This document shows, one piece after another, positions 50,104-58,273 of a DNA stretch of 64,000 nt. Under the pieces are notes generated by a model, which was given only the letters and a program-made list of their open reading frames with translations, was not told where the DNA came from and did not search any database. The first letter of the stretch is position 1. Each line of letters begins with the position of its first letter. The position numbers and the translations under genes were made by a program. Source of the stretch: an uncultured Vicinamibacterales bacterium (GTDB lineage: Bacteria; Acidobacteriota; Vicinamibacteria; Vicinamibacterales; UBA8438); the NCBI GenBank assembly GCA_958295905.1, contig OY282382.1, positions 2,752,001 through 2,816,000 on the forward strand. Direction: 5' to 3'.

Positions 50104-51642
50104 CTAGGTGCTTTCCACCTCGAAGGCGGCGATGTTGCGTTCCCGCTCACTGAATTCCACGCCGATCAGGTGGATCGGCTCGCCCAGGTGGCGGTACTTG
50201 TCCACGTAGCGCTTCTCCCTGAGCTGCGCCAGCGCTGCGCCAGCCCCGGCGGTCGTCTTGAACTCGAACACGCACACGCCGCCGTCGTGGCGTACCGCCA
50301 GGTCCGACCGCCCGCGACCCGTGCTCTCCTCCGCCGCCACTTCCAGTCCCGCGCCTGCGAAATGGGAATAGAACACACTGGCGTAGTATCCCTCGTAGTG
50401 GGCGATGTCGTTCTTCATGTGCCACTGATAGGGCACGCTCGCGAAGAAAGCGCGAAACAGGCGCTCCACGCCGTCGAAGTCGTGGTTCGCCAGCAGCCGG
50501 CGCAGGTGCGAGCACTCGGTCTGGGCCGGCACGTCCGGCGCCATCTCCGCCAGCAGGCTCATGTTCAGGCTGCAGCGCACTTCGCGGTTCGGATAACCCA
50601 GCCGATACAGGTAGCCGACCGCGTCGTGTTCTTCGGCGATGATCGTGAGGTAGCCGGTCTGGAACAGCAGCGCCTCGGTCTTCGCATGCTTCACGTCGGA
50701 CGCGGAGAGATCGGCGTCACCGACGACGAGGGCTTCGAGCGCCGCCGGATCCACCTTGCGTTCCAGCAGCGTCTTCGGCAGGAAAGCCGGCGTGCCGGTC
50801 TCGAACCAGTGCGCCCTGAACTCGCGGCTGCGCAGGAACAGCAGCATGCCGTAGGGGTTGTAGACGTTCCGTTCGCCGCGCCAGTTGTAACCGTCGTACC
50901 AGTCGCGGACGGTCTGTCGATCCACCCCCTGGAGCTCCGGCGCGAATACCGTGTCCAGGTCGTCGTCGGTGTAGCCGCAGATGGCGGCGAAGCGGCGATC
51001 CAGCGTGAGGTCGGTGAGGTTGTTGAGCTCCGAGAAGATGCTTACCTTGCTGAACTTGCTCACTCCTGTGAAGAAACTGAACCGGATCAGCGCGTCGCTG
51101 TCCTTCACCACGCCGTACACGCCGCGCAGGAAGTCCCGATTGTCCTCCGCCAGCGCCTGGTCGTCCAGCGCGTCGGTGATCGGCCGGTCGTATTCGTCCA
51201 CCAGCACCACGACGCGTTGACCGCTCTTCTCCCGCAGCGCCTCGATCAACCCCGCGAAGCGGCCCTCGGGCGTGGCATAGTCCAACGCCACGCCGGCGGC
51301 GCGTTCAAAGGCGGCCAACTTGTCCGCGAAACTCGCTTCCAGCCGGCCGGGACGATTGAAGCGCCCCGCGGCGAAGCTGAATCGCAGCACCGGATGGCGC
51401 GCGGACCAGTCCCACCGGTCGTGGATGGCGAGGCCGCGAAACAGCGGCTCGTTGCCCTCGAAGAGCTCCTTGAGCGTGTCCACGAACAGGCTCTTGCCGA
51501 ACCGCCGGGGGCGCGAGAGGAAGTAGTGCTTGCCTTCCTCCACCAGACGCAGCGCGAAGGCCGTCTTGTCGACATAGTAGCAGTCGTCTTCGCGGATTTC
51601 ACGGAAGGTCTGAATGCCGGTGGGCAGCTTGCGTCGCTTCAC
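50104..51642 (-). CDS. AAA-ATPase-like / PD-(D/E)XK protein
   Basis: GTG 51642 begins KRRKLPTGIQTFREIREDDC, the standard N-terminus of this family (PF09820-type AAA-ATPase-like plus PDDEXK_9), giving 512 residues. Walker A is LSRPRRFGKSLFVDTL, Walker B VVVLVDEYDRPITDAL, and a long helical middle follows. The C-terminal nuclease-like part has STGRGRSDLAVRHDGG and VCVFEFKTTAG, the D and E-x-K positions. The family is hugely expanded in Bacteroidetes and others, with unknown function and links to mobile DNA. A MITE-like element lies 423 nt upstream of its start. Confidence 0.9.
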   Translation of the reverse strand: MKRRKLPTGIQTFREIREDDCYYVDKTAFALRLVEEGKHYFLSRPRRFGKSLFVDTLKELFEGNEPLFRGLAIHDRWDWSARHPVLRFSFAAGRFNRPGRLEASFADKLAAFERAAGVALDYATPEGRFAGLIEALREKSGQRVVVLVDEYDRPITDALDDQALAEDNRDFLRGVYGVVKDSDALIRFSFFTGVSKFSKVSIFSELNNLTDLTLDRRFAAICGYTDDDLDTVFAPELQGVDRQTVRDWYDGYNWRGERNVYNPYGMLLFLRSREFRAHWFETGTPAFLPKTLLERKVDPAALEALVVGDADLSASDVKHAKTEALLFQTGYLTIIAEEHDAVGYLYRLGYPNREVRCSLNMSLLAEMAPDVPAQTECSHLRRLLANHDFDGVERLFRAFFASVPYQWHMKNDIAHYEGYYASVFYSHFAGAGLEVAAEESTGRGRSDLAVRHDGGVCVFEFKTTAGAGAALAQLREKRYVDKYRHLGEPIHLIGVEFSERERNIAAFEVEST

Positions 51643-52064
51643 GGCTGCACCATACGCTCGGTGGAAACGGTCGCCCGGATGGAGCAGTTCGGCCGACCGG
51701 GACGGCCGACCGAAGGCGCCGCAGAGCGTCGTACGACGAACCGCCGAGCAACACACGATTACAATCCCCCGGTTCCGTGCTGGTCGAACCCTCCGAGGGC
51801 GCGCGTAGCTCTCGACGTAACCATCTTCCAGTCGCAGACGTTATACAGTCCGAACTGGGGATCGGCTCCACCGGGCCGAACAAGAAAACGGCCGCGGCCG
51901 ACTGATGCCGGCCGTGGCCTGTGTCCCGCCTCTGGCGCCCCAAATTCCAGATACCCGCTTGTTCGGTCCAGGTCCGAAGTCAGCTATGTTTTCCTGGAGT
52001 CGAACGGGACAGGTTCCAGTGTAGCAGGGTTTGGCCCAAACGCCGACCCGGTGCCTTGGGCGGG
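51643..52064. other. Intergenic stretch left of MITE copy B
   Basis: No gene is recognised between the ATPase start and the MITE-like element. It contains a GC-rich inverted segment around 51888-51920 (GGCCGCGGCC and GGCCGGCATC-type pairs) and no other clear signal. Confidence 0.4.
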
Positions 52065-52236
52065 CAGGGGCATCCCACGCTGACTGCGCGTGACGGCTCG
52101 CCCCCGATTCGAGGGGTCGCCACCGTCTTGCCGACCGGCCGGCGCCGCGTGAGACCCACGATTCCGCACGTCTGGAGCCCAGGACCCGCCACGATTCCGC
52201 CTGCGCACGGCGGTGGCGGAGCGTGGGATGGTCCTG
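52065..52236 (-). mobile_element. MITE-like element, copy B (inverted)
   Basis: A 172-bp copy, in reverse orientation, of the element at 17327-17499; by eye over 90 percent of positions match. Its terminal repeats are again CAGG-n-n-CATCCC-n-CGCT. It is flanked by TTGGGCGGG (52056-52064) and TTGGGGGGG (52237-52245), a 9-bp target duplication with one mismatch. It is non-coding and has no transposase. Confidence 0.85.
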
Positions 52237-52711
52237 TTGGGGGGGAGCAGCCACCGCGCCGGCAGGACGGGCGAGGTGCGGTTCGGGTGGGAGGTCTGCG
52301 CTTGGACCCTCAGGTCTTCATCTGTAGAATCTCCCGTGGCGGACGTCCGCCACGACGACAGGAAGCTGTCATGCCGCAGAAACTCTCCCGGACTCCCTGG
52401 CGCCGCGTGGTGCTGCCGGTGCCGGCCTACCTTCGGAGGTGCGGCGGTTCGTGATCGATGTCGTCGTCGGCCGGGTGCTGACGGCGGGCGGCGGGGGAGG
52501 TGGTCGCCGGGCTCGTCGACGCGACCACCGGTTATCTGCCGCACCGGTACAACTTCGGCTGGGGTGCCGCGCGGGCCGGTGCCTGCATCCGGTACGCGCT
52601 GTCGTGCAACCTGTCGGACCGGGTGCCCGGCGTCATGATCAACCGTGGAGATCGGTCCCCGCACGCGTGGCCGCATCTTCCGAAACGCGAACGGCGGCCT
52701 GGAGGCGCGGG
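52237..52711. other. Intergenic region with possible gene fragment
   Basis: The frame 52500-52718 reads VDATTGYLPHRYNFGWGAAR and ARAGACIRYALSCNLSDRVP, which is protein-like but unrecognised, lacks a good start and runs into the next gene. A 20-nt perfect palindrome is noted separately. No promoter could be assigned for the ATPase gene that follows. Confidence 0.35.
52335..52354. promoter_or_regulatory. 20-nt perfect palindrome
   Basis: CGTGGCGGACGTCCGCCACG is fully self-complementary. It lies 358 nt before the ATPase gene and 19 nt before a small ATG frame. It may be a dimeric repressor site; nothing else in the sequence supports a specific regulator. Confidence 0.3.
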
Positions 52712-54097
52712 ATGCTGAAGCGGGTGCGCGTCAAGGGTTACAAGTCTCTGGCGGACGTCGAGGTGACGCTCGAGACGTTGACGGTGCTGTTCGGACCGAA
52801 CGCGGCCGGCAAGAGCAACTTCCTCGACGCACTGCAATTGCTGACCCGACTCGGCACGAGCCGGACGCTCAAGGACGCCTTCGACCCGCCCTACCGGGGC
52901 AAGCCGATCGAGTCGTTCCGCATCGGCGGAGGCGGCATCAAGGGGTTGGTCGAGCAGGAACGTCTGGGGTTCTCGATTGAGGCGGATCTGCGCCTGTCGG
53001 ATGCGGTGGTGGCGGCCGTCGATCGGCAGATAGATGACATGCGCCGGCCGAGCCGGGACGCCGAGGCGTCGGGGACCGCCCGTCCGCCGGCTCGCGGGTG
53101 GGTGCGCGAACGAGACCTGCGCTATTGCATCGAGATCGAGATGCTGCCGAAGTCGGGCAGCCTGCGCGTCGCCGACGAGTACCTCGCGGCCCTGAACCGG
53201 ACGGGCCAGCCGACCGGCAAAAGGAAGCCATTCTTCGAACGGCGGGGCGAAAAGATCCACCTGCGGCTTGAAGGACAAGGGCGCCCCACGCACTACGACC
53301 GTTTCCTGGACCACAGCATCCTGTCGCTGCCGCACTATCCACCGCACTATCCCCACCTGATCGCGGCGCGGCGCGAACTGGAGAGCTGGCGGTTCTTCTA
53401 CTTCGAACCACGCGAACGGATGCGCGCGGCCAATCCGGTGAAGGAAGTGCGCCACATCGGGTTGATGGGAGAGGAGCTGGCCGCGTTTCTCAACACCGTG
53501 CGGGCGGCCGCCCCCCGGCAATTCGAGAGCATCGAAAGGGCGCTGCACACCTTGTTGCCGAACGTCGACGGCATCGAGGTCGAGGTCAGCGATCTCGGCG
53601 AAGTGGAGTTGCGCCTCCGGGAAGGGGGCGTCGCGATTCCGGCGCGCGTGCTGTCCGAAGGCACGTTGCGCCTTCTCGGGCTTCTGGCGCTGAGCGGCGT
53701 CGCCCAGGCGCCGGCCCTGGTCGGTTTCGAGGAACCGGAGAACGGCGTGCACCCCCGCCGGATCGAGATGATCGCGGAGTTGCTGAAGACACGGGAACGC
53801 CTGCAGGAAAGTCAGTACATCGTCACCACGCACTCGCCGATTCTGCCGAATCTGCTGCCGAAACGCTCGCTGTTCGTGGTCCGGCGCACGAACGGACGAA
53901 CCGGCATCGATGCGTTTTCCACGTGGGGACCGTTGGGACGCCGCGACGACGGTGATGCAGGGCTTTCCGACGATTGGGACGCCGAGGAACTCCAGAAGGT
54001 CAAGGCGGCGGCCGACGACGTCGATGCAGCGCTTTCCGACGATCGGGACGGACCCACCATCTCGCAGCGCATTCTGAGAGGCGACTTCGGTGCGTGA
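52712..54097 (+). CDS. AAA_21-type ATPase, partner of a DUF4276-like protein
   Basis: ATG 52712 follows GGAGG by 6 nt; 461 residues. Walker A is LFGPNAAGKSNFLDAL (27-42), the signature region RVLSEGTLRLLGLLALSG, Walker B LVGFEEPENGVHPRRI and H-loop IVTTHSPILPNLLP, as in OLD/RecF-like ATPases of defence systems. It lacks the TOPRIM domain of OLD proteins; the overlapping next gene may supply it. Near the C-terminus a 34-nt duplication gives GDAGLSDDWD and VDAALSDDRD. The pair is a plausible anti-phage module separate from Gabija. Confidence 0.85.
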   Translation: MLKRVRVKGYKSLADVEVTLETLTVLFGPNAAGKSNFLDALQLLTRLGTSRTLKDAFDPPYRGKPIESFRIGGGGIKGLVEQERLGFSIEADLRLSDAVVAAVDRQIDDMRRPSRDAEASGTARPPARGWVRERDLRYCIEIEMLPKSGSLRVADEYLAALNRTGQPTGKRKPFFERRGEKIHLRLEGQGRPTHYDRFLDHSILSLPHYPPHYPHLIAARRELESWRFFYFEPRERMRAANPVKEVRHIGLMGEELAAFLNTVRAAAPRQFESIERALHTLLPNVDGIEVEVSDLGEVELRLREGGVAIPARVLSEGTLRLLGLLALSGVAQAPALVGFEEPENGVHPRRIEMIAELLKTRERLQESQYIVTTHSPILPNLLPKRSLFVVRRTNGRTGIDAFSTWGPLGRRDDGDAGLSDDWDAEELQKVKAAADDVDAALSDDRDGPTISQRILRGDFGA

Positions 54098-54677
54098 AAT
54101 CGCGTTGTTCGTGGAGGACTTCGCCCACCAGCAGATCATCGGGCCGTTGGTGGAACGGATTGCCGGCGAGCAGGATGTCGAGGTGCGGCTCGACTGGCGG
54201 AGCGCCGTGCGCGGCCACGGCCAAGTGGCGCGGGAGCTGGGCGACTATCTGCGCGACGTGGACCGGCAGGGCGAGCCGTGGCCACACCTGATCGTCGTTG
54301 CAACCGACGCGAATTGCAAAGGGTTGAACGAACGCGCCGGGGAGATTGGGAGACAGACCCGTCAAGCGCGTGCGCCGGTGGTTCTCGCCGTTCCCGATCC
54401 GCACATCGAACGTTGGCTGCTACTCGACGGCGCGGCGTTCAAGGCCGTGTTCGGCCAAGGTTGCGACGCGCCGGATCAGAAGTGCGACCGCGACCGCTAC
54501 AAGCAGCGTCTCATCGAAGCCATCCGCGGGACGGGCGTGACGCCGAGCGTGGGCGGTATCGAGTACGCGGAGGACATCGTGCGGAAGATGGATGTCGAGC
54601 GTGCGATGCAGGCAGACAGGTCCTTCGCGCGTTTCGTCGATGGTCTGCGCACGACGTTCCAGAGTTGGAGATCGTGA
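54090..54677 (+). CDS. DUF4276-like (TOPRIM-fold) protein
   Basis: GTG 54090 overlaps the ATPase stop by 8 nt; 195 residues. The layout fits DUF4276/RloB-like proteins with a TOPRIM-type site: Glu in IALFVEDFAHQQIIGPLVER, an acidic segment VVATDANCKGLNER, and AVPDPHIERWLLLDG with a conserved Glu. Together with the ATPase it would form a two-polypeptide equivalent of an OLD nuclease. The exact family call is by motif pattern only. The second Asp of the usual D-x-D is Asn here (DAN), which may affect metal binding. Confidence 0.65.
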   Translation: MREIALFVEDFAHQQIIGPLVERIAGEQDVEVRLDWRSAVRGHGQVARELGDYLRDVDRQGEPWPHLIVVATDANCKGLNERAGEIGRQTRQARAPVVLAVPDPHIERWLLLDGAAFKAVFGQGCDAPDQKCDRDRYKQRLIEAIRGTGVTPSVGGIEYAEDIVRKMDVERAMQADRSFARFVDGLRTTFQSWRS

Positions 54678-54768
54678 CGCAACACATCGACCACCTCGCG
54701 CGGCGTCTCGACGCCCGCTTGGCTCGGCTGCTGAAACAAGTCGCGGAAAGGTCGACGTCGCCACGGTC

Positions 54769-54915
54769 GGCCTGCGTGCTGCGCGCCGGGGGATAGCCGT
54801 TACGCCATGCGTCAACCCGGTCTGCGGCCTGCGTGCTGCGCGCCGGGGGATAGCCAACCGGTGGGCGGCGAGTCCGCCGCCGAGGTGGCCTGCGTGCCGC
54901 GCGCGGGGGGGATAG
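54769..54915 (+). repeat. Three short direct repeats
   Basis: GGCCTGCGTGCTGCGCGCCG and a following GGGGGATAG recur at 54769, 54826 and 54887 (spacing 57 and 61 nt); the third is slightly diverged. They fill the space between the DUF4276-like gene and the convergent ankyrin gene. Confidence 0.8.
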
Positions 54916-54989
54916 ATCGTTCCAAGCCCCGCCCCCGTCCGCGCCCGGGTAGTGCCGGCCGCTGGGGCCGATGCGAATCCGGCGCCCGG

Positions 54990-56441
54990 TTATTCCGAGC
55001 ACGCGCCGGCGGCCAGACCCGCCAGCCTTCCGGTGGCGTCGCGGCAAATCAGGTCCCGCGCCGACGTGCCGTTCTGGTTCTGGACGTCGAGGTCTCCCCC
55101 GTGGTCGACCAGGAGCTGAACGACGGTCGGAAAGGCGAGTCTCACCGCCTCGTGCAGCGCGGTGTTTCCGTCGGGGTCCGTCGCGTTCGCGTCGTTGCCG
55201 AGCTCGAGCGCCAGCCGGGTCGCTTCCCAGGTCGGGCGCTCGGCCGCCGACAGCAACAGCCGGGCCGCATCGACCCCGATGCCCTGGCCCCGGCGGTTGT
55301 TCGACCGCGTCGTCCACCCGTCGCCGGCGGCGACCAGGAGGGGCGGTATCCCGTGGTCCGGCGACAGCAGGGGATCGGCGCCGCACTCGGCCAGCGAGCG
55401 CATGATCTCGGTCTCCGCGAACTTGGCGGCGAGCCAGAACGGGGTCGCCCCGGCCTCGGCGGCGGACAAGGCGTACCAGTTGAGGTTGCGCTGCTGCCGG
55501 CTCCCGTTGGTGATGCGGCTGTTCGGGTCTGCGCCGTGCGCGCACAGGGCCTTCACCAAATCCGGATCGCCCCGCAGCACCGCCGTGTGCAGGGCGGTGT
55601 ACCCGGCGTCGGCGGCCTCGGGGTCGGCCCCGCGCTCCAGGAGGAACGCGGCCAGGCGGCCCTGGTCGCTGAAGCTCGCCAACACCAGGGCCGACTGGCC
55701 GTCGGGAGCCTTCTCGTTCACGTCCGCGCCCGCGTCGAGCAGGAGGCGCGCGTTCTCGATACGGCCGTTCCGGGCCGCGAACAGCAGCGGCGTGGACCCC
55801 CGATGCGGCTGCATCACGTACTGCTCGAAGGGGTTCCCGCCCCCGAGGCTGACGGGCAGCAGGTGGCTGGTGGAACGCGCGTGGACGTCGGCGCCGTGGG
55901 CCAGCAGCACCCGCACCGCCTCCGGGTTCGGCTGGGCCGCCGCCCACATCAGGGCGGTCTGGCCGTGCGATGCCTCGCGGGCGTCGACGTTGCCCGCGCC
56001 GTGTTCGAACAAGAGCGCCAACGCATCAGCGCTGCCGGTCTTCGCGCAGCTCATCAGCGCCGTCTCGCCCATCGTGGTCGCCGCGTCCGGGTCGGCGCCC
56101 CCGTCTAGGAGCCTGCCGACCAGCGCGGCGCTCCGGTTGGTGCAGGCCAGCGACAGGGGCGTCACCCCGTAGTCGTTGGCCGCGTTCACGTCGGCCCCGG
56201 CGTCGAGCAGCGCGTCGACCACTTCGACGTCGTCGCGTACGACCGCCCAGTGCAGGGCCGTCGCGCCGTCCCCCTCGCGGGCGTTGACGTCGACCTTCTG
56301 CTCGATCAACGCGCGCACGGTCTCGCGCTCCTGGTCCTGGATCGCCTCGATCAGGCGGAGATCGTCGTTGCCCGCCGCAACCCCGGCGACCCCGAGCCAC
56401 GCAACCGCCGCCGCAGCCGTCGACCTGCTGGTCAGCCGCAT
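54990..56441 (-). CDS. Ankyrin-repeat protein, exported
   Basis: This 483-residue protein starts at ATG 56441 with a signal-like N-terminus (STAAAAVAWLGVAGVAAG). About twelve ankyrin repeats follow, with units such as GATALHWAVVRDDVEVVDAL, GQTALMWAAAQPNPEAVRVL and GNTALHEAVRLAFPTVVQLL. An insertion with HARSTSHLLPVSLGGGNPFE interrupts the stack near residue 190. The C-terminus ends with a Cys-containing tail. It is downstream of the DUF1592-DUF1552 pair on the same strand and is probably co-expressed. It parallels the ankyrin gene at the left window edge. Confidence 0.9.
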   Translation of the reverse strand: MRLTSRSTAAAAVAWLGVAGVAAGNDDLRLIEAIQDQERETVRALIEQKVDVNAREGDGATALHWAVVRDDVEVVDALLDAGADVNAANDYGVTPLSLACTNRSAALVGRLLDGGADPDAATTMGETALMSCAKTGSADALALLFEHGAGNVDAREASHGQTALMWAAAQPNPEAVRVLLAHGADVHARSTSHLLPVSLGGGNPFEQYVMQPHRGSTPLLFAARNGRIENARLLLDAGADVNEKAPDGQSALVLASFSDQGRLAAFLLERGADPEAADAGYTALHTAVLRGDPDLVKALCAHGADPNSRITNGSRQQRNLNWYALSAAEAGATPFWLAAKFAETEIMRSLAECGADPLLSPDHGIPPLLVAAGDGWTTRSNNRRGQGIGVDAARLLLSAAERPTWEATRLALELGNDANATDPDGNTALHEAVRLAFPTVVQLLVDHGGDLDVQNQNGTSARDLICRDATGRLAGLAAGACSE

Positions 56442-56484
56442 GCCGCTCCTCCCTCCGTCGGGCGTCTCTCCGACCCCGTCCGGT

Positions 56485-56685
56485 GCCGGGTTCGCCAAGG
56501 TCCGGCCACGGAGGCCGCGGCCCGGACGGACGGCAACCCCGATTACCGGCGCGAAAACGATGCTACCGGCGGCCGGTGCGACTCCGGCCGGCGCCGGGTC
56601 CGCCAGGGTCCGGCCACGGAGGGCCGCGGCCCGGACGGACGGCAACCCCCGGTTACCGGCGCGAAAACAACGCTACCGCGGCCGG
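56485..56685. repeat. About 92-bp tandem duplication
   Basis: The segments 56485-56576 and 56593-56685 (offset 108 nt) match closely, both containing GGTCCGGCCACGGAGG and TTACCGGCGCGAAAAC. They lie directly upstream of the ankyrin start on the minus strand and so may influence its leader. Confidence 0.85.
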
Positions 56686-56715
56686 CAGCTCCATGCGGTG
56701 CCGCCGGCCGCCCAA

Positions 56716-56981
56716 CCAACCTTGCCGGGGATCGGCACCCCCGCCGCGGGAGGCGCCGATGTTTCTACGGCGCCGACGCCTACGAGAGCCCCGAGAGCTC
56801 GTGGATCTGGGCCGTGCTTCCGCTGAAGCTCTCGACGGGGACGCCCAACCAATCTTGCCGGGGAATCGGCGCCCCCCCGGCGGGAGGCGCCGTGTTCTAC
56901 GGCGCCGACGCCTACGAGAGCCCCGAGAGCTCGTGGATCTGGTCCGTGCTCCCGCTGAAGCTCTCGACGGGGACGCCCAGC
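56716..56981. repeat. Duplicated 3' end of the DUF1552 gene
   Basis: The last about 70 coding bases of the DUF1552 gene plus about 60 nt after its stop (56849-56981) are repeated at 56716-56849 (offset about 132 nt). The copy keeps the reading of the C-terminus up to the stop codon but is detached from the gene. Confidence 0.88.
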
Positions 56982-58273
56982 TTCGCCAGCATCGTGTACT
57001 GGAGATCGGTCAGCGGGGTGCCCTCGGGACAGACGACGTGACGCCCGCCCTTGATCTCGCCGCAGCCGCCCCCGACGACCAGAATCGGCAGATTCTCGGT
57101 CGTGTGCCGGTTCGAATTGCGCAGCGCGCCGCCGTAGAGCAGCATCACGTGGTCGAGCAACGAGCCGTCGCCGTCCGGCGTGGACTGCAGCTTGACCAGG
57201 AACTCGCTGAACAACTGCATGTGATAGGCGTTGATCCGCGCCAGCTTCTCGATCTTCTCGGGGTTGTCCCGGTGGTGGCTCAGCGGGTGGTGCGGCTCGG
57301 TGACCCCGATCTGCGGGTAGGTGGCGCCGCTCTCTTCGCGGCCGATCATGAACGAGATCACGCGCGTCATGTCGGTCTGATAGGCCAGCGCTATCAGGTC
57401 GAACATCAGTCTCGCGTGCTCTTCGTACGAGACGGGAATGCCCGCCGGGGACGCGACCTCGGGCAGCTCCCGGTCCGCCTGCTGCTCGGCGAGCTGAATG
57501 CGCCGCTCGATCCCGCGGACGGCCTGCAGGTACTCGTCGAGTTTCCGCCGGTCGTACGGCGCCAGCCCCACCTTGAGGTCGGCGACCTTGTCCATCACCC
57601 GGTCGAGAATGCTCCGCTGCCGCTGCACGTTCGCGCGGCGCGCGTCGGCGCTCGTATTCCCCACGTCTCCGAACAGCCGCTCGAAGACGATGCGCGGGTT
57701 CGTCTCGCGCGGCATCGGCGTCGTCCGGTTCGCCCACGAGTTGTTGAGATAGGCGCAACTGAAGCCGCCGTCGCAGGTGGCCACGCCGTAGACGGTGTCG
57801 CCGCCCTCGAGGGAGAGCTCCAACGAGGGCAACTGCGTCTCGCGCCCGATGCCCGCGGCGTTGGCGGCAACCTGGTCCATGGAGATGCCCAGCTCGAGCG
57901 CCGCTCCCGTGGTGCGCTTCGGACGCGCGCCGGTGAGCAACGCCGACGCCGCCTGGGAGTGGGTCGTGCCGCGGCCCGGCTCCGCCCCGACGCTGTCGAG
58001 GTTCGTCATCACCAGCAGGTGTTCGCGTACGGGCTCGAGCGCCTTCAGGCTCGGGGTCCACTCGAATCCCGCGCCCGCCGTCTTCGGCGTCCAGTACTCC
58101 ACGGGGGCGCCGTTCGGCACCGTGAAGACGCCGAGGCGCCTCGCCGGTGCCGCCGGCGTCTGGGCCAGGGCCGTCATGGCCGGCACCATTCCGTCGAGAA
58201 GCGGCAGCGCCAGCGTCGCTCCAACGCCACGCAGCACGGTACGACGCGGGATTACCGTCTTGGTCACGATCAT
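56912..58273 (-). CDS. DUF1552 protein, Tat-type signal (second locus)
   Basis: ATG 58273 shares its A with the upstream TGA, so it is translationally coupled to the DUF1592 gene. The 453-residue protein has a twin-arginine-like signal (IPRRTVLRGVGATLALPLLD), the family motif FSCAYLNNSWANRTTP, IVFERLFGD and GGRHVVCPEGTPLTDLQYTM. It aligns along its whole length with the copy at 3429-4772, though at clearly lower identity, so the two loci are old paralogues. Confidence 0.9.
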   Translation of the reverse strand: MIVTKTVIPRRTVLRGVGATLALPLLDGMVPAMTALAQTPAAPARRLGVFTVPNGAPVEYWTPKTAGAGFEWTPSLKALEPVREHLLVMTNLDSVGAEPGRGTTHSQAASALLTGARPKRTTGAALELGISMDQVAANAAGIGRETQLPSLELSLEGGDTVYGVATCDGGFSCAYLNNSWANRTTPMPRETNPRIVFERLFGDVGNTSADARRANVQRQRSILDRVMDKVADLKVGLAPYDRRKLDEYLQAVRGIERRIQLAEQQADRELPEVASPAGIPVSYEEHARLMFDLIALAYQTDMTRVISFMIGREESGATYPQIGVTEPHHPLSHHRDNPEKIEKLARINAYHMQLFSEFLVKLQSTPDGDGSLLDHVMLLYGGALRNSNRHTTENLPILVVGGGCGEIKGGRHVVCPEGTPLTDLQYTMLAKLGVPVESFSGSTDQIHELSGLS

